In this document: positions 40,408-49,606 of the stretch, in pieces
Numbering within the stretch: position 1 is the first letter of the stretch
Layout: each line of letters begins with the position of its first letter
Assembly: GCA_016712885.1 (NCBI GenBank)
Contig: JADJQF010000011.1
Coordinates: 248,001 to 312,000 of the forward strand
From: Candidatus Flexicrinis proximus
Lineage (GTDB): Bacteria > Chloroflexota > Anaerolineae > Aggregatilineales > Phototrophicaceae
Direction of reading: 5' to 3'
DNA length: 64,000 bases
Translations under genes and position numbers: made by a program
Notes under the pieces: generated by a model
Databases searched by the model: none
Seen by the model: only the letters and a program-made list of their open reading frames with translations
What the model was told of the DNA's origin: nothing

Positions 40408-41769
40408 CTGGCGCATCTGGTTGTAATCGCCGATATCAGCGGAGCAGAGACGTATCATGTTGGCGACGAGGCCATGCTCGACGCAAATCTCTTGCGTTTG
40501 CGTCAATGCGTGAAAGACATCCAGTTTACCCTCGTGTCACAGGATCCGGGCTATTCGAGAGAGCTGTATGGGGCTGATGCGGTGGAACCGATTGGGTTTC
40601 TGGCTGAGGGTTCCGCCAGCGATCGGGCAAATCTTGCGCGCCTGCAACTAGCGATTGAGGCGGCTCGCTGTAAGGCTGACGGCAGCAAAACCACGGAGGA
40701 GGACCTTGCGATCAACCGGATCGTGGATGCGATTTATGCGTCTGACGGCGTTCTTATTTCAGGGGGCGGCAACCTGTCGAGCACATGGCCCCAGCACATT
40801 TTTGAACGTGTCGCGGTCATCCAGATCGCCCGGATCCTGGGTAAGCGGATCGCGGTGTCAGGGCAAACGATCGGGCCGAATTTGTCGGTCGCGCATCTCG
40901 AGCTGATCCGTGACACCCTCCCCAGCGTCGATTTTCTGGGCGCACGGGAACTGGATACTTTTGAGCGATCACTGCAGCTTGGGTTGCCGGTTGGGCGACT
41001 CGAATATCACGTCGACGATGCCATGCATCTGCCCGGTGAACCCTATGAACCGGCAGCCAACCTGAGCCAACCGTTTGTGGCGGTAACCTTGCACGCGTTT
41101 AGCAGCGAATCAGATGAAGACCGTGCGTTACACTCGCTGGCACAACAACTTGAGCAAATTGCAGATTATACGAAGCTGCGGCTGGTATTTATCCCGCATC
41201 TGAGGAAAGTACCCGGCAGCAAGAGGTTCTCCGACCTGCGTATTGGCCGAAAACTGGCCGACTTCATGGAGGAGCCAGACCGGATGACGGTGATGGATGT
41301 CGGGACGGGCAGGCGCGTGGCGTGGCTGACGCGACAGGCCTCAATGGTGATCAGCAGCCGATATCATCCACTGGTCTTTGGGCTTGGGGGTGCTGTGCCC
41401 AGTCTTGGACTATTTACAGACGAATATACCCGAGTGAAGCTGCAAGGTGCGTTGGAACATGCCGATCTTCAACGATGGTCAATGTCCATGAGTTCGGCGC
41501 TGAGCGGCGCACTGTTCGAGACGGCGAAAGAGATGTGGGATAGCCACGCTGAAATCAGAGGCGGACTGGCTGCGTACATAGAGATGTGGGCTGCATTGGA
41601 CGACCAGTATGTGCAGAAGATGGTCGAGGCGCTGGGGCTGACTTTTGCTGGTGCTGACCGGTACGGACAAGACAGCGCCCTGACCCCGGAATACAGAACT
41701 TCCATACTTGCTGCCGGAACGTGGCGTTCGGCTGCCGATACGCCTAGTACTGAGGTAAATAGGATATGA
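40408..41769 (+). CDS. Polysaccharide pyruvyl transferase family protein, probable CTG start
   Basis: A 453-residue protein of the polysaccharide pyruvyltransferase family, which adds ketal pyruvate to surface sugars. VLISGGGNLSSTWPQHIFERV, RIAVSGQTIGPNLS, LGARELDTFERSLQLG and VISSRYHPLVFGLGGAVPSLG are typical. The family N-terminal signature (HVGDEAML) lies directly before and across the first ATG (40474), so that ATG cannot be the true start. The only plausible initiator in frame is CTG at 40408, with GGAAGGGGG upstream and one base after the previous stop. It overlaps the methyltransferase gene by 4 bases (ATGA). Confidence 0.8.
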   Translation: MAHLVVIADISGAETYHVGDEAMLDANLLRLRQCVKDIQFTLVSQDPGYSRELYGADAVEPIGFLAEGSASDRANLARLQLAIEAARCKADGSKTTEEDLAINRIVDAIYASDGVLISGGGNLSSTWPQHIFERVAVIQIARILGKRIAVSGQTIGPNLSVAHLELIRDTLPSVDFLGARELDTFERSLQLGLPVGRLEYHVDDAMHLPGEPYEPAANLSQPFVAVTLHAFSSESDEDRALHSLAQQLEQIADYTKLRLVFIPHLRKVPGSKRFSDLRIGRKLADFMEEPDRMTVMDVGTGRRVAWLTRQASMVISSRYHPLVFGLGGAVPSLGLFTDEYTRVKLQGALEHADLQRWSMSMSSALSGALFETAKEMWDSHAEIRGGLAAYIEMWAALDDQYVQKMVEALGLTFAGADRYGQDSALTPEYRTSILAAGTWRSAADTPSTEVNRI

Positions 41770-43496
41770 CATCGCAATACTGGGATGAGAAAGTACAGGA
41801 TGTTGAAGAGCACGTCCTCAAGGGCTGGCTCGATTGGGAGTTCGTTGAAGAGGAATACATCCGTCCGCAGGTTTCGGGCGACGCAACAATCGGTTATTTG
41901 CAGCATTTCATAAACACGCAGATCGGGCCACAGCCTGTCGAGCGGGCGTTGAGCCTGGGCTGCGGCGGTGGGAACCTGGAACGCGCGCTGATTGCGCTGA
42001 ACGCCACGAAACACTTCGATGCATACGACGTAAGCCAGAGGTCGATCGAACTGGCGAAGGAATATGCGGCGAAAGACGGGCTGCAGGATCGGATCACCTA
42101 CGAGGCGCGCGATATCAATCGCATTGTGCTGCCGGAAAACGCCTACGATTTTGTAATCGTCAAAATGGCGCTGCATCACTTTGAGAAGCTGGAATATGTC
42201 TACGAACAGATCGCGGCTTCATTGAAACCCGGCGGCGTGCTGGTATTCAACGAGTTTATCGGCCCGTCGCGGTACCAGTGGACTGATACGCAGTTGAAAC
42301 TGATGAATGGGGTCCTAAATACACTGCCCAAGAAAAACACCTGGAGTGCCTGGTCGAAAGATTATCTGAAGACTATCAGCCGCCCCAGCCTTGGCGAAAT
42401 GATTGCCATGGATCCGTCCGAGTCGGTACGGTCTGCTGAGATCATGCCAAGACTTCGCGATTACTTCGACATCATCGAGTTCAAGCCCTACGGCGGCACA
42501 CTGCTTCATATCCTGCTCAATCACATCATGGCGACGTTTGACCTGAACGATGCGGGCCAGGTAGCATTGCTTCGCAGCGTGTTTCTGCACGAGAAAGCAC
42601 TGATTGAGCACGGCGTGATTGACAGCGACTTTGCCTATGTGGTGGCCCGTCCCAAAAGCGGGATCGAACTGCGCGGGCGTGTTGTGGCGGATGCGCCGGC
42701 GCGAGTGGTTCCGGCCGTTATCCGACCGCAGATCACCGCCGACGAGGCCCGCGCCAGGATCAGCAAGGTGGAAAACTGGTATCACCGGATCGAGGTGTTT
42801 CCGGGGATCGTTACGCCGGGCATGGGCGATTCGGAAGCGCACCGGCAGCGCTTTGACGCACTGGGGATGCCACAGGACGCCACGGGTATGCGCGTGCTCG
42901 ACATTGGCTGCGCCGACGGGTATTTTTCGTTTCTGATGGAGAAGCGCGGCGCCGACGAAGTGGTGGCGATCGATTACCGGGATGCCAAGTCTTCCGGATT
43001 TTCGGTTGCCCAGGAAATGCTCGCCAGCAAGGTTACGTATCACGTCGAGAACGTATACGATCTGACCCCCGAAAAATACGGACGCTTCGATCTGGTACTG
43101 TTCTTCGGGGTCTTGTATCACCTGCGCAACCCGCTGCTGGCACTGGACAGAATACGGCAAATCATGAACCCGGGCGGCCTGCTGTTTGTCGAGTCACAGA
43201 TCATCGACACCGCCACACTTATGCCGGACGGTACGTTCAAGGCGCTGAATGATTTGTCTCCTGCCCTCAGCGCGATTCCACTGTGGCAGTTTTACAGCCG
43301 TGACAGTCTGCATAAGGACGCCACGACTAAATGGGCACCCAACATCACTGGATTACGGCAGGTCGTCGAAGAAGCGCAGTTCAAAGTCACGGCCACTACC
43401 GTCTATGGACCGCGGGGTGGTTTGCGGGCGGAGGCTGTGTTTGACTCGCGTCTTGAGTATTTCCGGGCGATCGATACAGGCACACGAGCGTTCTGA
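41766..43496 (+). CDS. Tandem SAM-dependent methyltransferase
   Basis: A 576-residue protein with two class I methyltransferase domains. The first has ALSLGCGGGNLERAL near residue 60 and FVIVKMALHHFEKLEYVYEQI; the second has RVLDIGCADGYFSFLMEKRGADEVVAIDYR near residue 380 and LVLFFGVLYHLRNPLLALDRI, followed by PGGLLFVESQ. The second half resembles Methyltransf_23/CmoB-like sugar methyltransferases. The gene overlaps the pyruvyltransferase stop by 4 bases. In context it probably methylates sugars of the same surface glycan, perhaps at two positions. Confidence 0.86.
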   Translation: MTSQYWDEKVQDVEEHVLKGWLDWEFVEEEYIRPQVSGDATIGYLQHFINTQIGPQPVERALSLGCGGGNLERALIALNATKHFDAYDVSQRSIELAKEYAAKDGLQDRITYEARDINRIVLPENAYDFVIVKMALHHFEKLEYVYEQIAASLKPGGVLVFNEFIGPSRYQWTDTQLKLMNGVLNTLPKKNTWSAWSKDYLKTISRPSLGEMIAMDPSESVRSAEIMPRLRDYFDIIEFKPYGGTLLHILLNHIMATFDLNDAGQVALLRSVFLHEKALIEHGVIDSDFAYVVARPKSGIELRGRVVADAPARVVPAVIRPQITADEARARISKVENWYHRIEVFPGIVTPGMGDSEAHRQRFDALGMPQDATGMRVLDIGCADGYFSFLMEKRGADEVVAIDYRDAKSSGFSVAQEMLASKVTYHVENVYDLTPEKYGRFDLVLFFGVLYHLRNPLLALDRIRQIMNPGGLLFVESQIIDTATLMPDGTFKALNDLSPALSAIPLWQFYSRDSLHKDATTKWAPNITGLRQVVEEAQFKVTATTVYGPRGGLRAEAVFDSRLEYFRAIDTGTRAF

Positions 43497-43610
43497 GACG
43501 GGCTGCCGTCGCAACCGCGTTCACGCGGATCACTTCGCGCGCGGGGGAAAAGTGGTGAATAATCTTGCCGATGATTCGTCCACCCGTATCAGGGCAGCGG
43601 AGTCTTGAAC

Positions 43611-44888
43611 GTGACCAAATCCTCTGGAGAAATTGTGTTGGCTGACAATGACCTGAAATTGTTTTTTTGCCATATCCCTAAAACAGCAGGAATGACATTG
43701 AGGGGGATCCTCGAGAACCACTTCCACGAGGACGAGATCTTGAAGTTCGATCAATGGCCGGATCTTCCGGCGTCAATGACCCTCGCAGACCTCAATCGCT
43801 TCCGGCTGATTCGAGGCCACTTTCGATTGTCTTCGATCATGAGTTTAGTTGATCCGGCTCCTCTGGCAATAACGATGCTGCGCCATCCGGTCGACCGCAT
43901 CGTGTCTGCATACAAGCACATCAGGCAATCGCCTTTGCATCCTCAGCACGAACAAATTGGTGGCGCGGCGTGTACGCTGGACCAGTTTCTTTCACGAATA
44001 CGACCTGCGGAGGATTACTCGAACCTTCAGGTTTCGTATCTTTCGGCACCTCCTCCGGCAGTACGGGCTACCAGTGATGCGTCCTTGCCAGCCAGAGACA
44101 TCGTTCGCGATCCTGAACCCGATGGTGGCGCGCTAGATCGTGCAAAGGAGGCGCTTGACGACCTGGGGTTCTTTGGGATCACCGAACGCTTTGCGGACAG
44201 CATGGCCATGTTAGGCTCTAGGCTCGGCTGGGAGCCCTTGACCAAGTACGAAGATCAGAACAAAGCGAAATCCGATTCCGATGATCGGATTACCCGCGCA
44301 GCTTTGGACAGAGTGATGGAAGCCAACCAGCTGGACCTTGAACTGTATACCTATGCTTCAAAGCGTTTTGAGGAGCGTTACAGTGAGTTTGTGCATGGGC
44401 TTCTATGGAAAGAATATGCCGACAAACGCAATACCAGTCCGCGTCCAGAGCGGATTGACTTGATATTCGACGGGGCGATACACGGGTACGGTTGGCGGAA
44501 CAGGGAGATGCAGCCCCAAGGGCGCTTTTTCCGTTGGACGGGGCCCGGCGCCTGTGCATCGTTACATTTCGCCGTCCAGCTATCAGATCAAATGGAAGTG
44601 AAGATCGGACTGGTCCATGTGGTCGCGCATGAACTGCTGGATCACTTGATCATCAAGGTCAATGGACAGGAAGTTGCGTATGGCGGTTGGTATGACGAGG
44701 GCCAGAAGCTGACGATTCTGAAAGCGGAATTTCCGGGGGCCTTGCTGAATGAGGGGGACTTCGTTTCTGTCGTTGAGTTCTGCGTCCCATCCGCCCTGAG
44801 ACCTATCGACGTCGTACCCGGCAGCCGGGACACAAGAAAGCTTGGGATTGCGGTTGCGTGGGTCAGCATTGCACCGGTTAGTGATTGA
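43611..44888 (+). CDS. Sulfotransferase family protein with extra C-terminal domain
   Basis: A 425-residue protein. FFCHIPKTAGMTLRGIL near residue 18 is the 5'-phosphosulfate-binding loop and ITMLRHPVDRIVSAYKHI near 87 the 3'-phosphate-binding segment of PAPS-dependent sulfotransferases. The last 150 residues (from ERIDLIFDGAIHGYGW) are beta-rich and look like a carbohydrate-binding or accessory domain. The GTG at 43611 has GGAG 8 bases upstream; a TTG two codons earlier is less well placed. It overlaps the next gene's upstream alternative start. It implies a sulfated glycan. Confidence 0.83.
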   Translation: MTKSSGEIVLADNDLKLFFCHIPKTAGMTLRGILENHFHEDEILKFDQWPDLPASMTLADLNRFRLIRGHFRLSSIMSLVDPAPLAITMLRHPVDRIVSAYKHIRQSPLHPQHEQIGGAACTLDQFLSRIRPAEDYSNLQVSYLSAPPPAVRATSDASLPARDIVRDPEPDGGALDRAKEALDDLGFFGITERFADSMAMLGSRLGWEPLTKYEDQNKAKSDSDDRITRAALDRVMEANQLDLELYTYASKRFEERYSEFVHGLLWKEYADKRNTSPRPERIDLIFDGAIHGYGWRNREMQPQGRFFRWTGPGACASLHFAVQLSDQMEVKIGLVHVVAHELLDHLIIKVNGQEVAYGGWYDEGQKLTILKAEFPGALLNEGDFVSVVEFCVPSALRPIDVVPGSRDTRKLGIAVAWVSIAPVSD

Positions 44889-44911
44889 AGCCCCCAAGGA
44901 CTGAACTACTG

Positions 44912-46207
44912 ATGGGAATCGTGCAGATTGAAGAGATTTCGATAGCGTCTACAGAGGGGAGCGCGCTGCTCAACAGGCAAATCGATCTGCCCAGATCTGG
45001 CACCTCTCAATCCACATATGTGATCCACATTGAGGGTTGGCTCCTGACGAATGGCAAGAAGCCTAAGCGCCTTGTGATGGAATTGGGCGAAACTCGGATT
45101 CGAGACGTCGGCTCGTTTATAGAACGCCCGGATGTGGCGGACTATTTTGGCAATGTTGCAGGATCTGTAGCCGCGGGATTCTACGCAGATGTCGACTGTG
45201 TCACGTTCCCCGAGAATTTCGTGCTCACGCTTAGGGTCGTGTTTGATGACGCTTCTGAAGCGAAAATCGGTACTGTGAGAGGTCGCCGGTCGCACCCGCT
45301 CCCGAACCACGCCCCGGCGATTCAGCCGATTGCCGTGTACGGCTCCGGAAGGAGTGGGACGACCCTGCTTATGCGTTATCTGCTGAACCATCCGCAGGTT
45401 GTCGCCCACAACGCATATCCGTATGAAATACGGATGATGAGCTATCAATTTCATGCAATGTCTATAATGAAGTCGCGCGCTGACCATGAGCGGTCAGCCC
45501 ATCCAGATCACTTCACTGACAGCGAGTACTCGATTGGATTCAATCCGTACTATTCGCCCGGAGCGTACGGCGAAACCGTCGCGCGGTGGTTTGGCGGCGA
45601 GTACATTACGGAACTCGCTAAATTCTGCACGCGGTCGATCGAGAGTTTCTACAAGACACTGGCAGCCGCGCAGGACAAGCCTGGAGCCGAATACTTTGCT
45701 GAAAAGGTGCAGCCGTTTGCTGGAAGAGACCTACAGTGGACACTCTACCCGGATTCGCGCGCCCTCTTGATTGTGCGCGATCCGCGTGATCGTCACTGCT
45801 CAGTGTCAGCATTCAACAAAAAACGCGGTCAAACCGGCTTCGGCTATGAACGCGGACTGTCTGAGGAACAGTTTGTCGAACGCACTTACAATTTCTTCAA
45901 GTTCGAACTTGCGGCCTTAGCACGCCGGCCCCAGCAGGTCAAACTCGTTCGGTATGAGGACCTGATCCTGAAGCCGGAGGAGACTGTGTCCGGGATCCTA
46001 GCGCATCTGCGGCTTGATTCGCGGCCCGCGTGCATCAGGCAGGTGATCGCAGCTACGGGCGAAGCAGACCCCAGGCTCCAGGAGCATAGGACATCCGAAG
46101 AGGGGCGCTCCATTGGCCGATGGAAGTCCGATCTTGACCCGAAGATTGCCCGGTATTACGCGCAGTGCTTCGGCGGCGTGATGGCGGAACTGGGATACGA
46201 GTTCTGA
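44912..46207 (+). CDS. Sulfotransferase family protein
   Basis: A 431-residue protein. A beta-rich N-terminal 130 residues precede the sulfotransferase domain, which begins IAVYGSGRSGTTLLMRYLLNHPQVVAHNAYPYE (PAPS 5'-loop) and has the 3'-phosphate segment LLIVRDPRDRHCSVSAF near residue 290. KLVRYEDLILKPEETV is a typical C-terminal family block. ATG 44912 was chosen (AAGGA upstream) over a TTG nine codons earlier. With the preceding gene it makes a sulfotransferase pair at the end of the glycan-modification run. Confidence 0.83.
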   Translation: MGIVQIEEISIASTEGSALLNRQIDLPRSGTSQSTYVIHIEGWLLTNGKKPKRLVMELGETRIRDVGSFIERPDVADYFGNVAGSVAAGFYADVDCVTFPENFVLTLRVVFDDASEAKIGTVRGRRSHPLPNHAPAIQPIAVYGSGRSGTTLLMRYLLNHPQVVAHNAYPYEIRMMSYQFHAMSIMKSRADHERSAHPDHFTDSEYSIGFNPYYSPGAYGETVARWFGGEYITELAKFCTRSIESFYKTLAAAQDKPGAEYFAEKVQPFAGRDLQWTLYPDSRALLIVRDPRDRHCSVSAFNKKRGQTGFGYERGLSEEQFVERTYNFFKFELAALARRPQQVKLVRYEDLILKPEETVSGILAHLRLDSRPACIRQVIAATGEADPRLQEHRTSEEGRSIGRWKSDLDPKIARYYAQCFGGVMAELGYEF

Positions 46208-46425
46208 TTTCAGGTGGCGATCACCGGTGCCGTAACCCGCACCTCAGCGCCCAGCACGGCCAGCCGTCTCGCGGGAAGTGGGGCGGAACACCAGGTTTGA
46301 GAGTCGCAAGACGGCGAAATTATGACAAATGACATTATGAATCGGGGCGTAAAGCAGTCGAACGCGAGTGAAATCGCGGCTATGCTTCAGCAATGAAACC
46401 GACTGTGTTGAATTGAGGGGCCGAC

Positions 46426-46872
46426 GTGTCGACTATTTCCGTGCGTCTTGATGAGGGTTACAAGACATCGATCTGTATCCGCAACCATACCGTGATTGCC
46501 GACGAGCACATTCAGGACGGCGGCACCGATATTGGCCCCACTCCGATGGAGATGCTGCTTGGTACGGCAGGCGCGTGTGTTGCCGTCACGACAAAAGCCT
46601 ATGCGTTACGCAAAGGCTGGCCGCTTGAAGGGGTGTCCGTTGAATTAGAGATGGAACGTGTCCGGCGCGAAGACGATCCCACGTTTAGCGGAGACGCGCC
46701 GTTTTTCCACCGGATCCACGAGCACATCCATTTCGATGGACCGCTTACGGACGAACAGAAAGCGCGGCTGATGGTCATCGCGGGAAAGTGCCCGGTACAC
46801 GCGACGCTGGCTAACCCGGTCTTTTTCGACCAACAGCTTGTGGAAACCGAGCCTCTCACGCCGCAGGGTTAA
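46426..46872 (+). CDS. OsmC/Ohr-family peroxiredoxin-like protein
   Basis: A 148-residue OsmC-like protein. The two catalytic cysteines are in GACVAVTTKAYALRKG and GKCPVHATLANP. The family reduces organic hydroperoxides with a thiol cycle in the cytoplasm; some members act on other thiols. GTG start with GAGGGG upstream. It stands alone between the sulfotransferases and the sialic-acid island. Confidence 0.92.
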   Translation: MSTISVRLDEGYKTSICIRNHTVIADEHIQDGGTDIGPTPMEMLLGTAGACVAVTTKAYALRKGWPLEGVSVELEMERVRREDDPTFSGDAPFFHRIHEHIHFDGPLTDEQKARLMVIAGKCPVHATLANPVFFDQQLVETEPLTPQG

Positions 46873-46934
46873 CGCCCGCGGGAATGAAACGCCGCGAAAC
46901 TACCTATATTTGCAGGCCAGTGAATTGAAATCAA

Positions 46935-46951
46935 TTTCCACGATGTAGAAA
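46935..46951. promoter_or_regulatory. Candidate IclR operator upstream of nanE
   Basis: TTTCCACGATGTAGAAA is an imperfect palindrome (TTTCCA-N5-TRGAAA). The near-identical TTTCCATGATGTGGAAA lies before the iclR gene at 59689. The shared sequence also includes TCAATTTCC or CAATTTCC next to it. A TACAAT box at 46981 may be the -10 of the nanE promoter. IclR family proteins bind such palindromes. Confidence 0.7.
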
Positions 46952-47030
46952 ACTGTGCGTGCTTCGTGACCAACACGCCGTACAATCATCTCAAAATAGA
47001 TGCAGGTTGAATTTTGAGATAGGGATTGTT

Positions 47031-47696
47031 ATGGCAGGGTTTGATTCATTCATTCCTCCGCGCAGTATCATCGTCTCGTGTCAGGCGGAAACCGGTACGC
47101 CAACCGATGATGTCGGCATGATTACCGCATTTGCCAAATCAGCGGCCATGGGCGGCGCGGCTGGTCTGCGGCTGGCTGGCGCGGAGCACATCAAGGCCGT
47201 CCGCGCCGTGTCGGACTTGCCGATCATCGGAATTCACAAGGACTACCGTCCAGATGCGCTGGTGTTGATCACAGGAGACAGCCGCTATGTCGCGCCGCTG
47301 GTTTCGGCGGGCGCGCAGATCGTGGCCTTTGATGCGACCCGGCGCGAACGACCCTCGACACTGACCGAAATCGTGGACGCGATCCATGCCGCCGGCGCTC
47401 TTGCTCTGGCTGACCTGCGTCAGACAGACGATATCGACGCCGCCCTTAGCGCGGGCGCGGATGCGCTGGCGACCACGCTGTCGGTCTGGGACTTGCCCGA
47501 TTATGTGCCGGATATCGCCTTCATAGAGGGGATCGCGCGGCGCTGGAGCGGACCGATCATTGCCGAGGGCAATTTCTGGTCACCGGAGGACGTGCGCCGA
47601 GCCCTAGATACAGGCGCCCACGCGGTTGTCATCGGATCTGCCATCACCCGTCCATGGAAGATCACGGAATACTATGTCCGCGCCGCAAAACGCTAA
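47031..47696 (+). CDS. nanE: N-acetylmannosamine-6-phosphate 2-epimerase
   Basis: A 221-residue TIM-barrel enzyme of the NanE family, converting ManNAc-6-P to GlcNAc-6-P in sialic acid breakdown. Blocks seen are IIVSCQAETGTP, GLRLAGAEHIKAVR, IIGIHKDYRPD (active Lys), ADLRQTDDIDAALSAGADALATTLS and IIAEGNFWSPEDVRRALDTGAHAVVIGSAITRP. ATG 47031 was chosen for family fit; an upstream extension has no similarity. It overlaps the ROK gene by 23 bases and begins the plus-strand operon behind the candidate operator. Confidence 0.95.
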   Translation: MAGFDSFIPPRSIIVSCQAETGTPTDDVGMITAFAKSAAMGGAAGLRLAGAEHIKAVRAVSDLPIIGIHKDYRPDALVLITGDSRYVAPLVSAGAQIVAFDATRRERPSTLTEIVDAIHAAGALALADLRQTDDIDAALSAGADALATTLSVWDLPDYVPDIAFIEGIARRWSGPIIAEGNFWSPEDVRRALDTGAHAVVIGSAITRPWKITEYYVRAAKR

Positions 47697-48594
47697 GGTC
47701 ATCGGCGTCGACCTGGGCGGGACGAACGTTCGCGCGGCGGTCATTAGCGCATCGGGAGCAATCATCGAGCGGCGGCGTGCCGCAACGCCATACGAATCCG
47801 GCGTTTTCGGGCCGCCTATGCGACTGGTCGAGGCCGTGGCGTCCTGTGTGCGCCCACTGATTGACGCGCATCCCGAGTGCAAAGCCGTGGGTGTGGGAAG
47901 CGCGGGGCAGTTCAACCCGATTACAGGGCGCTGCCTCGGTATCAATACACGTGACCCGCAGTTTGTGGATTTTCCGATGTCTGAATTGTTGGCCGATGCG
48001 CTAAACACCGAAGTCTGCATCGACAATGACGTGAAGATGGCGGCTTACAGCGAGCTGAAGCTGGGTGCAGGGAGGGGTCGCTCGAACTGGCTGTTTGTCG
48101 CTGTCGGTACGGGGATTGGCGGGGCGCTTATCCTTGGCGGACAGCTCTATCACGGCATGAGCGGCCTGGCGGGCCACCTCGGGCTGTTTCCAGACCCGCA
48201 AAGCGGGGACCATATCGAAAGCATTGCAGGCGGCGTGCCGCTGGGTCGCGGCGCCCAGAAGCAGGGCATCATCGCGCCACATGAGACGACCGAGACGCTC
48301 TTTGAGCAAGCGCGGGCTGGCGATACGGTCGCTGCTGACTTCATTTCCGCGGGAGCCTCAGCCCTCGGACGGGTACTGGCCGGCCTGGCGCATACTCTCG
48401 AACCGGAACTCATCCTCATGGGCGGGAGTGTCGGGATCCAACCGGAGTACCTCGCAGCAGTTGCTGCGGCGCTGCAGTCAACCGTATTGCCGGCGTGGCG
48501 TCCGGTACGCGTCGCCCCTGCACAATTGGGGACGGATGCGGGACTGATTGGCGCGGGGTTATGTGCCATCGAAAGATTTTATGCGGGAGTCTGA
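47674..48594 (+). CDS. ROK-family sugar kinase (NanK-like)
   Basis: A 306-residue ROK kinase. GVDLGGTNVRAAVI is the phosphate 1 motif, CIDNDVKMAAYSELKLGAGRG includes the catalytic Asp, and VGTGIGGALILGG the phosphate 2 region. The usual ROK zinc-binding CxCGxxGC box is absent; the corresponding stretch is LFPDPQSGDHIESIAGG. Next to nanE the simplest role is ManNAc kinase, but glucose or GlcNAc kinase cannot be excluded. The start lies inside the end of nanE. Confidence 0.9.
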   Translation: MSAPQNAKVIGVDLGGTNVRAAVISASGAIIERRRAATPYESGVFGPPMRLVEAVASCVRPLIDAHPECKAVGVGSAGQFNPITGRCLGINTRDPQFVDFPMSELLADALNTEVCIDNDVKMAAYSELKLGAGRGRSNWLFVAVGTGIGGALILGGQLYHGMSGLAGHLGLFPDPQSGDHIESIAGGVPLGRGAQKQGIIAPHETTETLFEQARAGDTVAADFISAGASALGRVLAGLAHTLEPELILMGGSVGIQPEYLAAVAAALQSTVLPAWRPVRVAPAQLGTDAGLIGAGLCAIERFYAGV

Positions 48595-48597
48595 ATT

Positions 48598-49605
48598 ATG
48601 TGGCGTATCGGCATCATAGGCGCTGGGTCATATGGCGAACTGCACGCTCAGGCCATCGCAGCACTGGACGACGCAGTCGTCACGGCGGCGTCCCGCACCA
48701 ATGCGAATGCTTTAAAAGCATTTACCGCGCAGTACGGCGGAACGGGTTACCTCAACTACATGGAGCTGCTGTCTGATCCTGCCGTCGATGCGGTGGTGAT
48801 TGCCACCCCACACGACCGGCACACCGAGATCGCAGTCCGGGCGGCACAAGCGGGAAAGCATATCCTGCTGGAAAAACCGATGGCTCCGACTCTGGCCGAG
48901 TGCCGGCAGATCGCTGAAGCCGCGGCGGGGGCAGGCGTCCAACTCATGCTTGGCCACGTCAATCACTTTGTTCAGGCATATCAGGTTGCGAAGGCCGTCC
49001 TCGACTCCGGTGAAATGGGCGAGGTGGTAATGGGAACTGCCACCATGCAGAAATACTGGATGGAGAGCAACCGGAGAGAATGGCATCTGGATCGCAAATC
49101 GGGCGGCGGCGTGTGGATGACGGTTGGCGTGCATCCGCTGGATCGGCTGATGTGGCTGGTGAACTCGCCAGTAACCAGCGTCTCGGCTCAGTTTGGCACG
49201 CGCTTTAACGAGCAGCGCGCCGACGACGCGGGCATGGCTTTCCTGCGTTTCGAAAACGGTGCCGTCGGAAACGTTGTTTCTGTCGGGTATGTCGACGGCG
49301 CGCCAAAACACTTGACGGAACTCGTCTGTACCAGGGGAATGCTTAACGTCGATTATGCGGCTGGCGTCACGATCGGCCGGCAGGAACACTGGCAGACGAT
49401 CCCCGACTCCATGCCGACAGGAAATTGGATGGGGGAAGCGCTTGTCAATGAGTGGCGGGGTTTCCTGCACGCGCTCGATACCGGGAGTGCGCCCCCAGTT
49501 GCCGCGGATTTTGCTCTGCATGTCATGCAGGTTCTGTTCGCAGCCGAGGAGTCTTCAGCGCAGCAGCGCGAGGTTTCCGTGAAGCCTGAGTGGCGACCGG
49601 GCTGA
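48598..49605 (+). CDS. Gfo/Idh/MocA family oxidoreductase
   Basis: A 335-residue NAD(P)-dependent oxidoreductase. GIIGAGSYGELHAQAIAAL is the Rossmann GxGxxG, EKPMAPTLAEC the family EKP motif. In sialic acid loci such proteins (NanX/NanY-like or dehydrogenases) act on sialic acid derivatives; a direct assignment cannot be made. Three bases after the ROK gene and one base before the sialidase gene, in one operon. Confidence 0.9.
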   Translation: MWRIGIIGAGSYGELHAQAIAALDDAVVTAASRTNANALKAFTAQYGGTGYLNYMELLSDPAVDAVVIATPHDRHTEIAVRAAQAGKHILLEKPMAPTLAECRQIAEAAAGAGVQLMLGHVNHFVQAYQVAKAVLDSGEMGEVVMGTATMQKYWMESNRREWHLDRKSGGGVWMTVGVHPLDRLMWLVNSPVTSVSAQFGTRFNEQRADDAGMAFLRFENGAVGNVVSVGYVDGAPKHLTELVCTRGMLNVDYAAGVTIGRQEHWQTIPDSMPTGNWMGEALVNEWRGFLHALDTGSAPPVAADFALHVMQVLFAAEESSAQQREVSVKPEWRPG

Positions 49606-49606
49606 C

